Assembly: GCA_018897395.1 (NCBI GenBank)
Contig: JAHIKV010000273.1
Location: forward strand, 1-9,816
DNA length: 9,816 nucleotides
Reading direction: 5' to 3'
Source of the DNA: Planctomycetota bacterium
Lineage (GTDB): Bacteria; Planctomycetota; Planctomycetia; Pirellulales; Thermoguttaceae
Position 1 is the first letter of the stretch, and the number at the start of each line of letters is the position of its first letter. Both the position numbers and the translations under genes were made by a program. Shown here one piece after another: positions 1 to 7,128 of this stretch. A model generated the notes under the pieces. The model was not told the origin of the DNA and searched no databases. It saw nothing but the letters and a program-made list of their open reading frames with translations.

Positions 1-138
<138 letters not shown>

Positions 139-435
139 CCAATTATTCTTCCAACCCTGGGGCGAAGCCGCGGCGCATGGTGTTTTCGCTGCAACTGCAC
201 GGGGGACAACCTCTCACACTAAAGCATATTATACTTTCACCATTAAACAGGCTATCCTCCATAGGAGGGGAATTCAAGTCGCGTTTTTGTGCATATCAGC
301 AAGCGGTCTGTTGATTCCACCCGATAGAGCGGGTTGCTTCATCACGTCTACAATTGCCCCGGATCGCTCGAAAAGGTACAATCCCGCGGTTTGTCTGATC
401 TCTCAAAAACACTTCTGTCAAGGATTGACGAGTCG
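139..435. other. gene-free leader between the intron and kdsD
   Basis: I see no convincing gene in these 297 bases. The sequence is more AT-rich than the genes that follow. A TATACT at 230-235 could be a -10 box, but no good -35 lies at the right spacing. An AGGAGG-like purine run near 262-268 has no start codon at a useful distance. Open frames through the region have no recognisable composition or motif. It probably holds the promoter and 5' UTR of the kdsD operon and the exon into which the intron inserted. Confidence 0.4.
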
Positions 436-1527
436 ATGAGCACGGAAGCCGCTCTTGCCGCCGACGCACGAAGCCCCTTCGAGCAACTCCGTTTCGCCAG
501 AAGAGTTATTTTGGCCGAAAGCCAGGCTTTGGCCCGAGTGGCCGACCGGCTGGACGGCGAGTTCTGCCGGGCCGTGCAATTGTTGATCGAGTGTCGGGGC
601 AACGTGATTGTTTCCGGGATCGGCAAGGCGGGCCTGGTGGGCCAGAAGATCATGGCCACGCTCGCCTCGACCGGCACGCCCAGCCATTACCTGCACCCGG
701 CCGAGGCATTGCACGGCGACCTGGGCCGCGTCCGGCCGGGCGACGTCGCGCTGATCCTCTCGCTCAGCGGCGAGACCGACGAGGTCGTCCGGCTGCTGCC
801 CGCGTTGGCCGAGATCGGCGTGCCGGTGGTGGCCATCATCGGCAGCGCGGAGAGCACGCTCGGCCGTGCCGCCGCCGCCGCGATCGAACTAGGACCGATG
901 GAAGAGGCCTGCGCGTTGCGCCTGGCCCCCAGCACCAGCACCACGGCGATGTTGGCTGTCGGCGACGCCCTGGCGCTGCTGGTCAGCCGGTTGCGAGGTT
1001 TCAGCCGCGAGGATTTCGCCCGCTTCCACCCGGCCGGCAACCTCGGCTACCAACTGAGCAAGGTGGACCAGCACATGCGCCCGCTGGCGCAGTGCCGCGT
1101 GGCCGCGGACGAGCAGACGGTCCGCGAGGTGTTGATCGGCGCGAGCGTGCCGGGCAGACGCAGCGGGGCGACGATGATGGTCGACGCCGAAGGAAAGCTA
1201 TCAGGCATCTTCACCGACAGCGATTTGGCCCGGCTCTTCGAGCGCCGCCGCGACCGGGACCTGGATCGCCCCATCGGGCAGGTGATGACCAGAGACCCGT
1301 TGCGGGTCGAGTCCGGCTCGCCGATGGTCGACGCCGTGGCATTGATGGCAGGCCGTAAGATCAGCGAGCTGCCGGTGGTCGACGCCCAAGGCCGGCCGTT
1401 GGGACTGCTCGACATTACCGACGTGGTGGCGCTGCTGCCGAAGGAGTCGGCGCAGGACGGGCCAGCCCTGGTTTCCAATGGAAAATCGGCCGCCTGGCGC
1501 GTGGTGGGTGAACGTGAGAGGGATTAG
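436..1527 (+). CDS. kdsD: arabinose-5-phosphate isomerase (KdsD/KpsF family)
   Basis: Predicted to interconvert D-ribulose 5-phosphate and D-arabinose 5-phosphate, the first step of cytoplasmic Kdo synthesis. The 363-residue product has an N-terminal SIS domain (about 45-190) and two CBS domains (about 213-275 and 283-337), the KdsD layout; E. coli KdsD is about 328 residues. Residues equivalent to the catalytic set are present: K64 in GIGKAG, H93 in LHGDLG, E113 in SGETDE and H198 in FHPAGNLG. The STSTT phosphate-binding run is at 167-170. ATG 436 is preferred because an upstream ATG at 334 would add 34 unrelated residues; the SD is weak. The last ~25 residues lie beyond the CBS fold, and the TAG stop at 1525-1527 falls inside the first GGGATTA heptad of the following repeat, so that insertion may define the C-terminus. 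Confidence 0.93.
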   Translation: MSTEAALAADARSPFEQLRFARRVILAESQALARVADRLDGEFCRAVQLLIECRGNVIVSGIGKAGLVGQKIMATLASTGTPSHYLHPAEALHGDLGRVRPGDVALILSLSGETDEVVRLLPALAEIGVPVVAIIGSAESTLGRAAAAAIELGPMEEACALRLAPSTSTTAMLAVGDALALLVSRLRGFSREDFARFHPAGNLGYQLSKVDQHMRPLAQCRVAADEQTVREVLIGASVPGRRSGATMMVDAEGKLSGIFTDSDLARLFERRRDRDLDRPIGQVMTRDPLRVESGSPMVDAVALMAGRKISELPVVDAQGRPLGLLDITDVVALLPKESAQDGPALVSNGKSAAWRVVGERERD

Positions 1528-1662
1528 GGATTGGGGATTAGGGGTTAGAGAGAAGGAAATGCTTCAATGCGGTTTTTTCCGAACCCCGAATCCCGAACCC
1601 CGAATCCCGAATCCCGAACCCCTAATCCCTAATCCCGAATCCCTAATACCGAATCCCTAATC
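1520..1662. repeat. G/C-heptad inverted repeat, copy A (kdsD-kdsC junction)
   Basis: Four tandem heptads of the form GGGATTA/GGGATTG/GGGGTTA occupy 1520-1547. A 31-nt spacer follows, then twelve uninterrupted complementary heptads (CCGAATC, CCGAACC, CCTAATC types) at 1579-1662. The arms can pair, but the right arm is three times longer. The spacer holds a 19-nt core (1557-1575, AAATGCTTCAATGCGGTTT) shared in opposite orientation with copy B. The left arm contains the kdsD stop codon; the right arm ends 7 nt before the kdsC ATG. The four GGG runs with 4-nt spacers match a G-quadruplex pattern. Confidence 0.93.
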
Positions 1663-1669
1663 CCCTCCC

Positions 1670-2188
1670 ATGACACTAGACCAACGCTGCCGAGCCATAA
1701 AGCTGATCCTTTCCGACGTCGACGGCGTGCTGACCAACGGCGGCATCGTGCTGAACAATCAGGGGATCGAGATCAAGCGGTTCCACGTCCGCGACGGAAT
1801 GGGCATCCGGCTGTGGCAGAAGGCGGGCTACCGCTTCGGACTGATAACGCACCGCAGTTCGCAGATCGTGAAGACGCGCGTGGCGGAACTGGGGATCGAA
1901 ATCCTCCGCCAGGGGATCGACGACAAGCTGGCGGCGATGCAGGACATCCTCGGCCGACTGCGGCTCGAGCCGGCGCAGGTCTGCTACATCGGCGACGACC
2001 TGCCCGACCTGGCGGCGGTCCGTGCGGCCGGTCTCGGCGTCGCGGTGGCCGACGCCTGCGAGGAGCTGCGCCAGGAGGCGGATTACGTCGCCGCGCTCGG
2101 CGGCGGCGCGGGCGCGGTCCGCGAAGTCGTGGAAATGATCCTCAAGGCTCAAGCACGGTGGGAAGATTTGATTCAAGTGTATCGGTAA
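1670..2188 (+). CDS. kdsC: 3-deoxy-D-manno-octulosonate-8-phosphate phosphatase (KdsC)
   Basis: Predicted to hydrolyse Kdo 8-phosphate to Kdo and phosphate. It is a small cap-less HAD phosphatase of 172 residues, normal for KdsC. Motif I is DVDGVLT with nucleophile D16 and D18; motif II is ITHRSS with T60; K86 in GIDDKL serves as motif III; motif IV is GDDLPDL with D109, D110 and D113. The C-terminal GGGAGAVREV run corresponds to the GGRGAVREV signature of KdsC tetramers. The usual glycine of the TGR motif is replaced by H61, a minor oddity. The gene lies 142 nt after kdsD. No SD precedes the ATG: the upstream sequence is the pyrimidine arm of repeat copy A, so initiation is non-canonical or depends on the upstream transcript. 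The stop abuts repeat copy B. Confidence 0.93.
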   Translation: MTLDQRCRAIKLILSDVDGVLTNGGIVLNNQGIEIKRFHVRDGMGIRLWQKAGYRFGLITHRSSQIVKTRVAELGIEILRQGIDDKLAAMQDILGRLRLEPAQVCYIGDDLPDLAAVRAAGLGVAVADACEELRQEADYVAALGGGAGAVREVVEMILKAQARWEDLIQVYR

Positions 2189-2193
2189 GAGGG

Positions 2194-2273
2194 GGGATTA
2201 GGGATTGGGGATTAGGGATTAGAGAAACCGCGTTTAAGCATTTTCTAATCCCTAATCCCCAATCCCCAATCCC
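2194..2273. repeat. G/C-heptad inverted repeat, copy B (kdsC-lptC-like junction)
   Basis: Four heptads (GGGATTA, GGGATTG, GGGATTA, GGGATTA) at 2194-2221 pair with four complementary heptads at 2246-2273; 27 of 28 positions match. The 24-nt loop contains, at 2225-2243, the reverse complement of the copy A core with two differences in 19. Copy B is therefore a second insertion of the same element type in the opposite orientation. It begins 5 nt after the kdsC stop and ends 9 nt before the next ATG, filling the intergenic gap. Confidence 0.93.
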
Positions 2274-2282
2274 TCAACTCCC

Positions 2283-5200
2283 ATGTCCCGAACCAGCCGC
2301 ATCGCCGGAAGTTTTGCGATCGTGATGATCGCCTACTGGGCGTACGCGCTGCTGGCGGTCCCCTGGATCGAGCCGACGGTCGACCAACGCCGACAGGGGA
2401 AAATCAGCCAAGAAGAACGCGATAGGGCGAGTCAGATCGCCGACGAGCAGTTGGATCGGATCCGAGATATGTTTTCTCCGGGCGGCATGGAGGCATTGGG
2501 GCTTAAGAAGCCGGTAATTATCGAGAGCAACCGCGCCAAGCTGCTCTTCCAGACTTACGAACACCAGAGCGACGGCAGCGTCGTGCTTCGCCCCTGCGTA
2601 ATCGTCTTCGCCTACGAAGGCCCGGCCGAGGACGAGGCCCAACGCCACAGGCAGTCGGTGATTATCGAGGCCCCCGGCGGCGCCCGGTTGCAGTTCGATC
2701 CGCCGCTGGACATCAATCGGGTAAGAATCGGCCGGCTGGTGCGGGGGCAATTCGACGGGCAAGTCACCATCCGCAGCGATTGGAAGCAGCCCGGTCCGGA
2801 GGACGACCTGCTGATCGTTACCCGCGACATCCAACTCACCGAACAGACGATCTCCACGCCGCATCCGGTTGAGTTCCGCTGGGGGCCTCATTTTGGCCGC
2901 GGCCGAGAGATGGTCATGGAACTGTTGGCCGGAGAACCCCGGCCCGGCATGGAAGCGGCGGGCACTAACATCGTCGGAATCGAGTCGTTCGAGCTGCGTC
3001 GAATTGAACGGTTGCACCTCGACCTGGGGCAGCCGGAAAAGGGGACAGGTCCAATTTGTGCGAAGCACCCTCCGGGCCGTTCCGGCAAATTGGACCTGTC
3101 CCCTTTTCCGGCCGCGGATGGACAAACCAACGACATGCCGGTGGAAATTCAATGTCGCGGGCCGTTCCGCTTCGACGTGCTTCGCCGCGTGGCCACGTTC
3201 AGCGAGCGGGTGGACGTTTTGAAGTTGAACCCCGGCGGCCCGGCCGATCAGATCGCCTGCGATTTGCTCTCGTTGTATTTCGCCGAGCGAAAGCCGCAAG
3301 GCGCCGGAAAAGGTGTCAGGAACCTTTTGCCGGAACGGCCCGAAGGGTGCTTCGCACAAAAGGTTCCTGACACCTTTTCCGGCTCCGAGCCGGGTTCGCT
3401 CGATCTGGTCGCCGAGCGGCTCGAATGTCGCGGCAATCCGGTGGTGGTCACCGCGCCCAGCCGGAAGCTCAACGCACGCGCTCCGCGGATCGAATACAAC
3501 CTGCTGACCGAAGCCATCGTGCTCGACGGCAATCGAGAAGTATTCCTGCAACAGGGACCGAACGAAATCCATGCCCAAAGCCTGTACTATCAGGCGGCAA
3601 AACAGGGCGGCCTGGGGCAGGTCGTGGCGCAGGGGCCGGGGTGGCTGCGCGGACGGCTCGACGAGGCGGACGATCGGCAGTTGGAGGCCGTTTGGAAGAA
3701 GCGCTTGCAAGTCTACCCCCATCGGCAAAAGCAGGTCATCTCGCTCGACGGCGGGGCGGAATTGAAGTATCAAGGCGTGGGCCAGCTACAGGCGCGGGAG
3801 ATTTTCTTCTGGCTTGCCGAGTCGCCGCCCATCGCCGGCGACAAACGGGCCCGTTTGCGCCCCGATCGGATGCTTGCCCGCGACGACGTTCGGCTCAACT
3901 CGCCTCGGCTTTCCGGCAAGGTGAATCAACTGGAGGTCTGGTTCAAAGAGGGGGGGCAGGGTTTGGGGTTCGGGGTTCGGGGTTCAGAGGTCGGAAAACG
4001 CCCCGCGACTGCGGTCGCGGGGGGGAATGCCGCTGGGGTGGCAGTTCAACCTGGCGCTGGGGTGGCAGTTCAACTGCCACCCCAACAAATTCAACTGCCG
4101 CCCCAACACACTCTTCCGCAAAACTCCCAACGGCGGTACGAGGTGGTCGGGCGGCTGCTGCAAGCCAACGTTTTGCTCGGTGGTCCGCAGCCCGTAATGT
4201 CGCACCTGTTGGTGGAAGACGGCGTTTGCTTCCGGGAAACCCAACCATCTTCGCCGAACGAGAAACCGCTGCTGGTCCGCGGCGACCGGCTGGTAGTAGA
4301 AAACGCCACCGAGCGTAGGACAGGTTGCCAACCTGTCCCGCTTGCCGTCGTGACGGTGACGGGCCGTCCAGCCCGCTTCGAGGGGCAAGGACTCGGGATG
4401 ACCGGCTCGAACATCAATCTTGACCGCGGCGCGAATCGGCTGTGGATCGACGGCGCCGGGCGGATGGACATGCCGCTGCCCGACAAGTTGCCGAACCAAG
4501 CGCCGGTCGGCGGCGGCGTGCTGACGATCGATTGGCGGGGAGGGATGGACTTCGACGGCGACACGGCCCGGTTCGAGGAATCTGTGGTGGCCTCCGGTCC
4601 GTCTCAGCAGTTGCGCACCGATAAGATGGAAGTGCAATTGCGGCGGCCGATCAGTTTCTCGGAGCCGAACCCGCCCGAGCAGCCGCAAGTCGAGGAAATC
4701 CGCTGCTACGGCGGAGTGGCGATGGAAAACCGCACGTTCGACCGGCAACAACAACTCAACTCCTTCGACCGGATGCAGGTGACCGACCTGGCCGTCAACG
4801 TGCAGAGCGGGGCGCTCACGGCCGGCGGACCCGGATGGTTCAACAGCGTCAGCCGCGGCACTCTCGTTCAAAATCCAAATTTAGGATCGAGCACCGACAA
4901 TCCTTCATCCAAGAACCAGCTCCATTGCCTGACCGTGCGGTTCCAAGGCTCGATTTCCGGCAATCTGCTGCGACGCCGACTGACGTTCCACAATCAGGTG
5001 CGGACGGCACGCGCGCCGGTCGCCGATTGGAACGCCATGCTCACGGCCGACAATCCGGACGCGCTCGGCCCCGACGGCGTGACGCTCCGCTGCGATCGGC
5101 TCTCGGTGGTCGAAATACCCGCGCCGAGCGGAAACCGGCGGTCGGTCGAGTTGGAGGCGTTCGGAAACACCGTCGTCGAGGGGACGACGTTCACCGCGCG

Positions 5201-5423
5201 CGGCCACCGCATTACTTACGGCGAGGCCAAAGACCTGTTGGTCTTGGAGGGAGACGGCCGCAACGACGCCGAGCTGTTCCGGCAACTGAAACTGGGCACG
5301 CCGCCGTCCAGAGTCGCCGCGCGAAAAATCCTCTACTGGCCCAAGACCAAGCGGCTGAAGTTGATCGACGCCCGATCGCTGGAAATCGGCCGCTTCCCCA
5401 AGGGGAACGGAGCGATGCAGTGA
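2283..5423 (+). CDS. giant LptC/LptA (OstA)-like membrane-anchored protein
   Basis: Product of 1046 residues, proposed to act in LPS transport across the periplasm; this is an inference. Residues 8-27 form one N-terminal membrane anchor, as in LptC. The rest is beta-rich without further membrane segments. The run at 181-214 (RDIQLTEQTISTPHPVEFRW, then GPHFGRG) resembles LptC-like segments, and OstA-like stretches recur, for example IRCYGGVAMENRTF and GNTVVEGTTFTARGHRITYG near the C-terminus. GPGW occurs twice, in QGPGWLRG and GGPGWFNS. E. coli LptC and LptA are each under 200 residues, so this is a much expanded or fused form. Its place after kdsC is where lptC-lptA stand in Proteobacteria. 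Residues 250-277, 341-367, about 558-615 and 679-685 are encoded by inserted palindromic repeats, all in frame. ATG 2283 has no SD. No lptB follows in the window. Confidence 0.72.
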   Translation: MSRTSRIAGSFAIVMIAYWAYALLAVPWIEPTVDQRRQGKISQEERDRASQIADEQLDRIRDMFSPGGMEALGLKKPVIIESNRAKLLFQTYEHQSDGSVVLRPCVIVFAYEGPAEDEAQRHRQSVIIEAPGGARLQFDPPLDINRVRIGRLVRGQFDGQVTIRSDWKQPGPEDDLLIVTRDIQLTEQTISTPHPVEFRWGPHFGRGREMVMELLAGEPRPGMEAAGTNIVGIESFELRRIERLHLDLGQPEKGTGPICAKHPPGRSGKLDLSPFPAADGQTNDMPVEIQCRGPFRFDVLRRVATFSERVDVLKLNPGGPADQIACDLLSLYFAERKPQGAGKGVRNLLPERPEGCFAQKVPDTFSGSEPGSLDLVAERLECRGNPVVVTAPSRKLNARAPRIEYNLLTEAIVLDGNREVFLQQGPNEIHAQSLYYQAAKQGGLGQVVAQGPGWLRGRLDEADDRQLEAVWKKRLQVYPHRQKQVISLDGGAELKYQGVGQLQAREIFFWLAESPPIAGDKRARLRPDRMLARDDVRLNSPRLSGKVNQLEVWFKEGGQGLGFGVRGSEVGKRPATAVAGGNAAGVAVQPGAGVAVQLPPQQIQLPPQHTLPQNSQRRYEVVGRLLQANVLLGGPQPVMSHLLVEDGVCFRETQPSSPNEKPLLVRGDRLVVENATERRTGCQPVPLAVVTVTGRPARFEGQGLGMTGSNINLDRGANRLWIDGAGRMDMPLPDKLPNQAPVGGGVLTIDWRGGMDFDGDTARFEESVVASGPSQQLRTDKMEVQLRRPISFSEPNPPEQPQVEEIRCYGGVAMENRTFDRQQQLNSFDRMQVTDLAVNVQSGALTAGGPGWFNSVSRGTLVQNPNLGSSTDNPSSKNQLHCLTVRFQGSISGNLLRRRLTFHNQVRTARAPVADWNAMLTADNPDALGPDGVTLRCDRLSVVEIPAPSGNRRSVELEAFGNTVVEGTTFTARGHRITYGEAKDLLVLEGDGRNDAELFRQLKLGTPPSRVAARKILYWPKTKRLKLIDARSLEIGRFPKGNGAMQ
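3032..3112. repeat. 81-nt palindromic element, copy 1, in frame inside the lptC-like gene
   Basis: Perfect 27-nt inverted arms (3032-3058 and 3086-3112, starting GCCGGAAAAGGGGACAGGTC) flank a 27-nt loop (3059-3085). The total of 81 nt preserves the reading frame and encodes a basic, Cys/His-containing stretch with KGTGPICAKHPPGRSGK. No target-site duplication is visible. The loop matches copy 2 in reverse complement with one difference in 27. Confidence 0.95.
3303..3383. repeat. 81-nt palindromic element, copy 2, in frame and inverted relative to copy 1
   Basis: Perfect 27-nt arms (3303-3329 and 3357-3383, starting GCCGGAAAAGGTGTCAGGAA) flank a 27-nt loop (3330-3356). The arms differ from those of copy 1 at six of 27 positions, yet each arm matches its own partner exactly. 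The loop is the reverse complement of copy 1's loop with one difference. It is read in a different frame of the element from copy 1 and encodes a stretch with GVRNLLPERPEGCFAQKVPD. Confidence 0.95.
3954..4110. repeat. compound repeat block inside the lptC-like gene
   Basis: Several small repeats are stacked here. Three GGGGTTC heptads lie at 3964-3984. A 9-bp-arm palindrome with a 4-nt loop is at 4001-4022 (CCCCGCGAC/GTCGCGGGG). A 20-nt direct repeat (CGCTGGGGTGGCAGTTCAAC) occurs at 4031-4050 and 4055-4074. A 25-nt palindrome with 12-bp arms spans 4059-4083, and a further inverted partial copy is at 4090-4104. The frame stays open and encodes a Gly/Val/Gln/Pro-rich low-complexity linker, unlike the beta-rich sequence either side. 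Confidence 0.88.
4318..4338. repeat. short palindrome GGACAGGTT-gcc-AACCTGTCC inside the lptC-like gene
   Basis: Perfect 9-nt arms with a 3-nt loop, read in frame as part of RRTGCQPVP. The GGACAGGT word also occurs in the arms of the 81-nt copy 1, so a relationship is possible but not shown. Confidence 0.75.
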
Positions 5424-5432
5424 GTTGGGAGG

Positions 5433-5583
5433 GAAGAGGGAAGAGAGAAGAGGGATAAGAGATGAGGGAACTGAACCAAAGGATTACAGAAGAATCCAGT
5501 ACGAGGACCTCTCCAGAAAATAATTCTGCATCCCGGAAACCGACACGTCCTCATCCCTTATCCCTCTTCTCCCATCCCTCTTC
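5433..5583. repeat. purine/pyrimidine inverted repeat, copy C (overlaps the next gene's start)
   Basis: A purine-rich arm at 5433-5469 (GAAGAGGGAAGAGAGAAGAG, then GATAAG and on) pairs with a pyrimidine arm at 5547-5583; 32 of 37 positions match. The 77-nt spacer holds a smaller palindrome (GGATT...AATCC near 5481-5497). The layout repeats that of copies A and B: G-rich left arm straight after a stop codon, C-rich right arm leading into the next protein. The heptad unit and the 19-nt core are absent. The left arm supplies the AGGG RBS and the ATG of the membrane protein. Confidence 0.85.
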
Positions 5584-7087
5584 ATTTTTTTTCCTCGCAA
5601 TATGGCTGCTGCTTTTGCTTGCCGGCCGGGGGGCGATGTTCCGCGATCCGGGCACGTTCTGGCACGTCGCCGCCGGCGAAAAAATGCTCGCGGCGGGAGA
5701 AGTCGTCCGTCAAGACCCGTTCAGCTTCACTCGCGCCGCACAACCATGGGTAGCCGATCAATGGCTGGCCGAATGCGGCATGGCGGCCGTTCATCGGCTG
5801 GCCGGTTGGGACGGCCTGCTGCTGCTGACGGCGGCCCTTTTGGCGGGCTTCTACGCCTGGATCGCCGTGCGGCTGCTGCGCGGCGGCCTGCACGTCCTTC
5901 CCGCTTGCCTGCTGCCGGCCTTGGCGATGCTGATCGCCGCACCGCAGTTCCACGTCCGCCCGCTGGTCTGTAGCATCGTGCTGCTGGGTATCGCTTTCGC
6001 GTGGTTGGTCGACGTGGAGTCGGGCGTCAAACGCCCGCGACATTTGTGGTGGCTCGTGCCGCTGTTCATCGTTTGGGCGAACGTACACGGCGGCGTGTTG
6101 GGGGGGCTGGGGACCGTGGCACTGTGCGTGGCCGGATGGTTGGTCTTTGGGGTCGGAGCCGCTTGCCGCTCGGGCAATGCAGCCGCTTGCCGGTTTCGCA
6201 ACTCCGTCGAGTTGCTCCTATTGTTGCCGGCGTTGGCCGCGACGACGTTAATCAATCCTTACGGCATCGATCTGCCGTGGCAATGGCTGACGACCTTGAC
6301 GATGCCGCTTCCCGGTTTGATCGAGGAGCACGCCCCGCTCGACCTGACGAAGCCGTTGGGTTGGGCCACGGTCGCGCTGGCCGCCGGCTACGCGGTAGTG
6401 TTGATCGGAGTCTTTCCTCGCCGGCCGCGGATCACCTGGCTGATTCCGCTGGTGTGGTTCGTCTTGGCGATCGCGCGCTGCCGCAATGCCTCGCTGTTTG
6501 CCGTCACCGCCGCGGTGGCCTTGGCCGACGTGCTTCCATATTCGCGTGTGGGCGAGTGGCTCCGACGGTGCGGTATGCTCGGCGCCGTTCGCCAGGCGGT
6601 CGGTTGGCGCCCGGCCGTCTTGCCGCTGATCGTCGTCGCGGCGGCGATGGCGATTCAGATCGGCGGCGTAAACTTGCCCGTCGTGGGGCGCGGCTGGGTA
6701 CAGTTCGACCGAGACCGCCGCCCGGTCGAGTTGCTGCCGCGGCTCGATGAAATCGGCCGGTCCAACAAAGACGGCGTCCGCGTTTTCAACGACATGAACT
6801 TTGGCGGATTCCTCATATATCACCAGCCGCGGATGCGCGTTTTTATCGACGACCGCTGCACGCTGTACGGGACCGATTTCCTCCAGGCATACGACCATGC
6901 GAGGCGTGAAGACCCGGCGCAGATCGACCGCTGGCAACGCCGGTACGGATTTCACCACGCGCTGGTGGAGACGGGCGGCAATTTCGACCGGCATTTGCGT
7001 TCTTCCGCCGCCTGGATCATTTTGGGCCGCGCGCCCGCCGCGACGCTATATCAACATCGCCTGGGCGTTTCGGCCCCCGTGCGGTAA
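5462..7087 (+). CDS. polytopic membrane protein, possibly GT-C-like, family not assigned
   Basis: Product of 541 residues with about nine or ten hydrophobic segments between residues 42 and 400 and a soluble C-terminal part of about 135 residues. After the first membrane segment comes a conserved-looking loop, DPGTFWHVAAGEKML at 62-76, then DPFSFT at 85-90 and WVADQWLAE at 96-104. This resembles uncharacterised bacterial membrane proteins with a DxxxxWHLAxG loop of GT-C glycosyltransferase style. The C-terminal FNDMNFGGFLIYHQPRMRVF run at 442-461, followed by DDRCTLYG, is the second recognisable block. An Asp-bearing loop after the first membrane segment is typical of GT-C enzymes; a sugar-transfer role is only a guess. 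ATG 5462 has AGGG 7 nt upstream. Residues 1-41 are encoded by repeat copy C and have no membrane character; no alternative start lies between them and the first membrane segment. Confidence 0.75.
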   Translation: MRELNQRITEESSTRTSPENNSASRKPTRPHPLSLFSHPSSFFFLAIWLLLLLAGRGAMFRDPGTFWHVAAGEKMLAAGEVVRQDPFSFTRAAQPWVADQWLAECGMAAVHRLAGWDGLLLLTAALLAGFYAWIAVRLLRGGLHVLPACLLPALAMLIAAPQFHVRPLVCSIVLLGIAFAWLVDVESGVKRPRHLWWLVPLFIVWANVHGGVLGGLGTVALCVAGWLVFGVGAACRSGNAAACRFRNSVELLLLLPALAATTLINPYGIDLPWQWLTTLTMPLPGLIEEHAPLDLTKPLGWATVALAAGYAVVLIGVFPRRPRITWLIPLVWFVLAIARCRNASLFAVTAAVALADVLPYSRVGEWLRRCGMLGAVRQAVGWRPAVLPLIVVAAAMAIQIGGVNLPVVGRGWVQFDRDRRPVELLPRLDEIGRSNKDGVRVFNDMNFGGFLIYHQPRMRVFIDDRCTLYGTDFLQAYDHARREDPAQIDRWQRRYGFHHALVETGGNFDRHLRSSAAWIILGRAPAATLYQHRLGVSAPVR

Positions 7088-7128
7088 AATAGTTGTTTGT
7101 TGCCTTTCAGTAAAGTTTCATCGCAAGA

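Noticed and set aside
334..435. Upstream ATG extending KdsD by 34 residues
   Set aside because: The extension has no similarity to KdsD N-termini and no SD; ATG 436 gives the normal family length.
1579..1662. Tandem heptads as a CRISPR array
   Set aside because: The unit is 7 nt with no spacers and no cas genes nearby; it is one arm of an inverted repeat.
2274..3773. 499-codon open frame on the - strand opposite the lptC-like gene
   Set aside because: It is an antisense shadow in GC-rich DNA. It shows no family motifs, runs through both 81-nt palindromes, and lies opposite a frame with an anchor, OstA-like motifs and operon context.
6157..6192. 12-nt direct repeat AGCCGCTTGCCG in the membrane protein gene
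   Set aside because: Two short copies 24 nt apart in GC-rich coding sequence; could be another repeat remnant but too little to claim.
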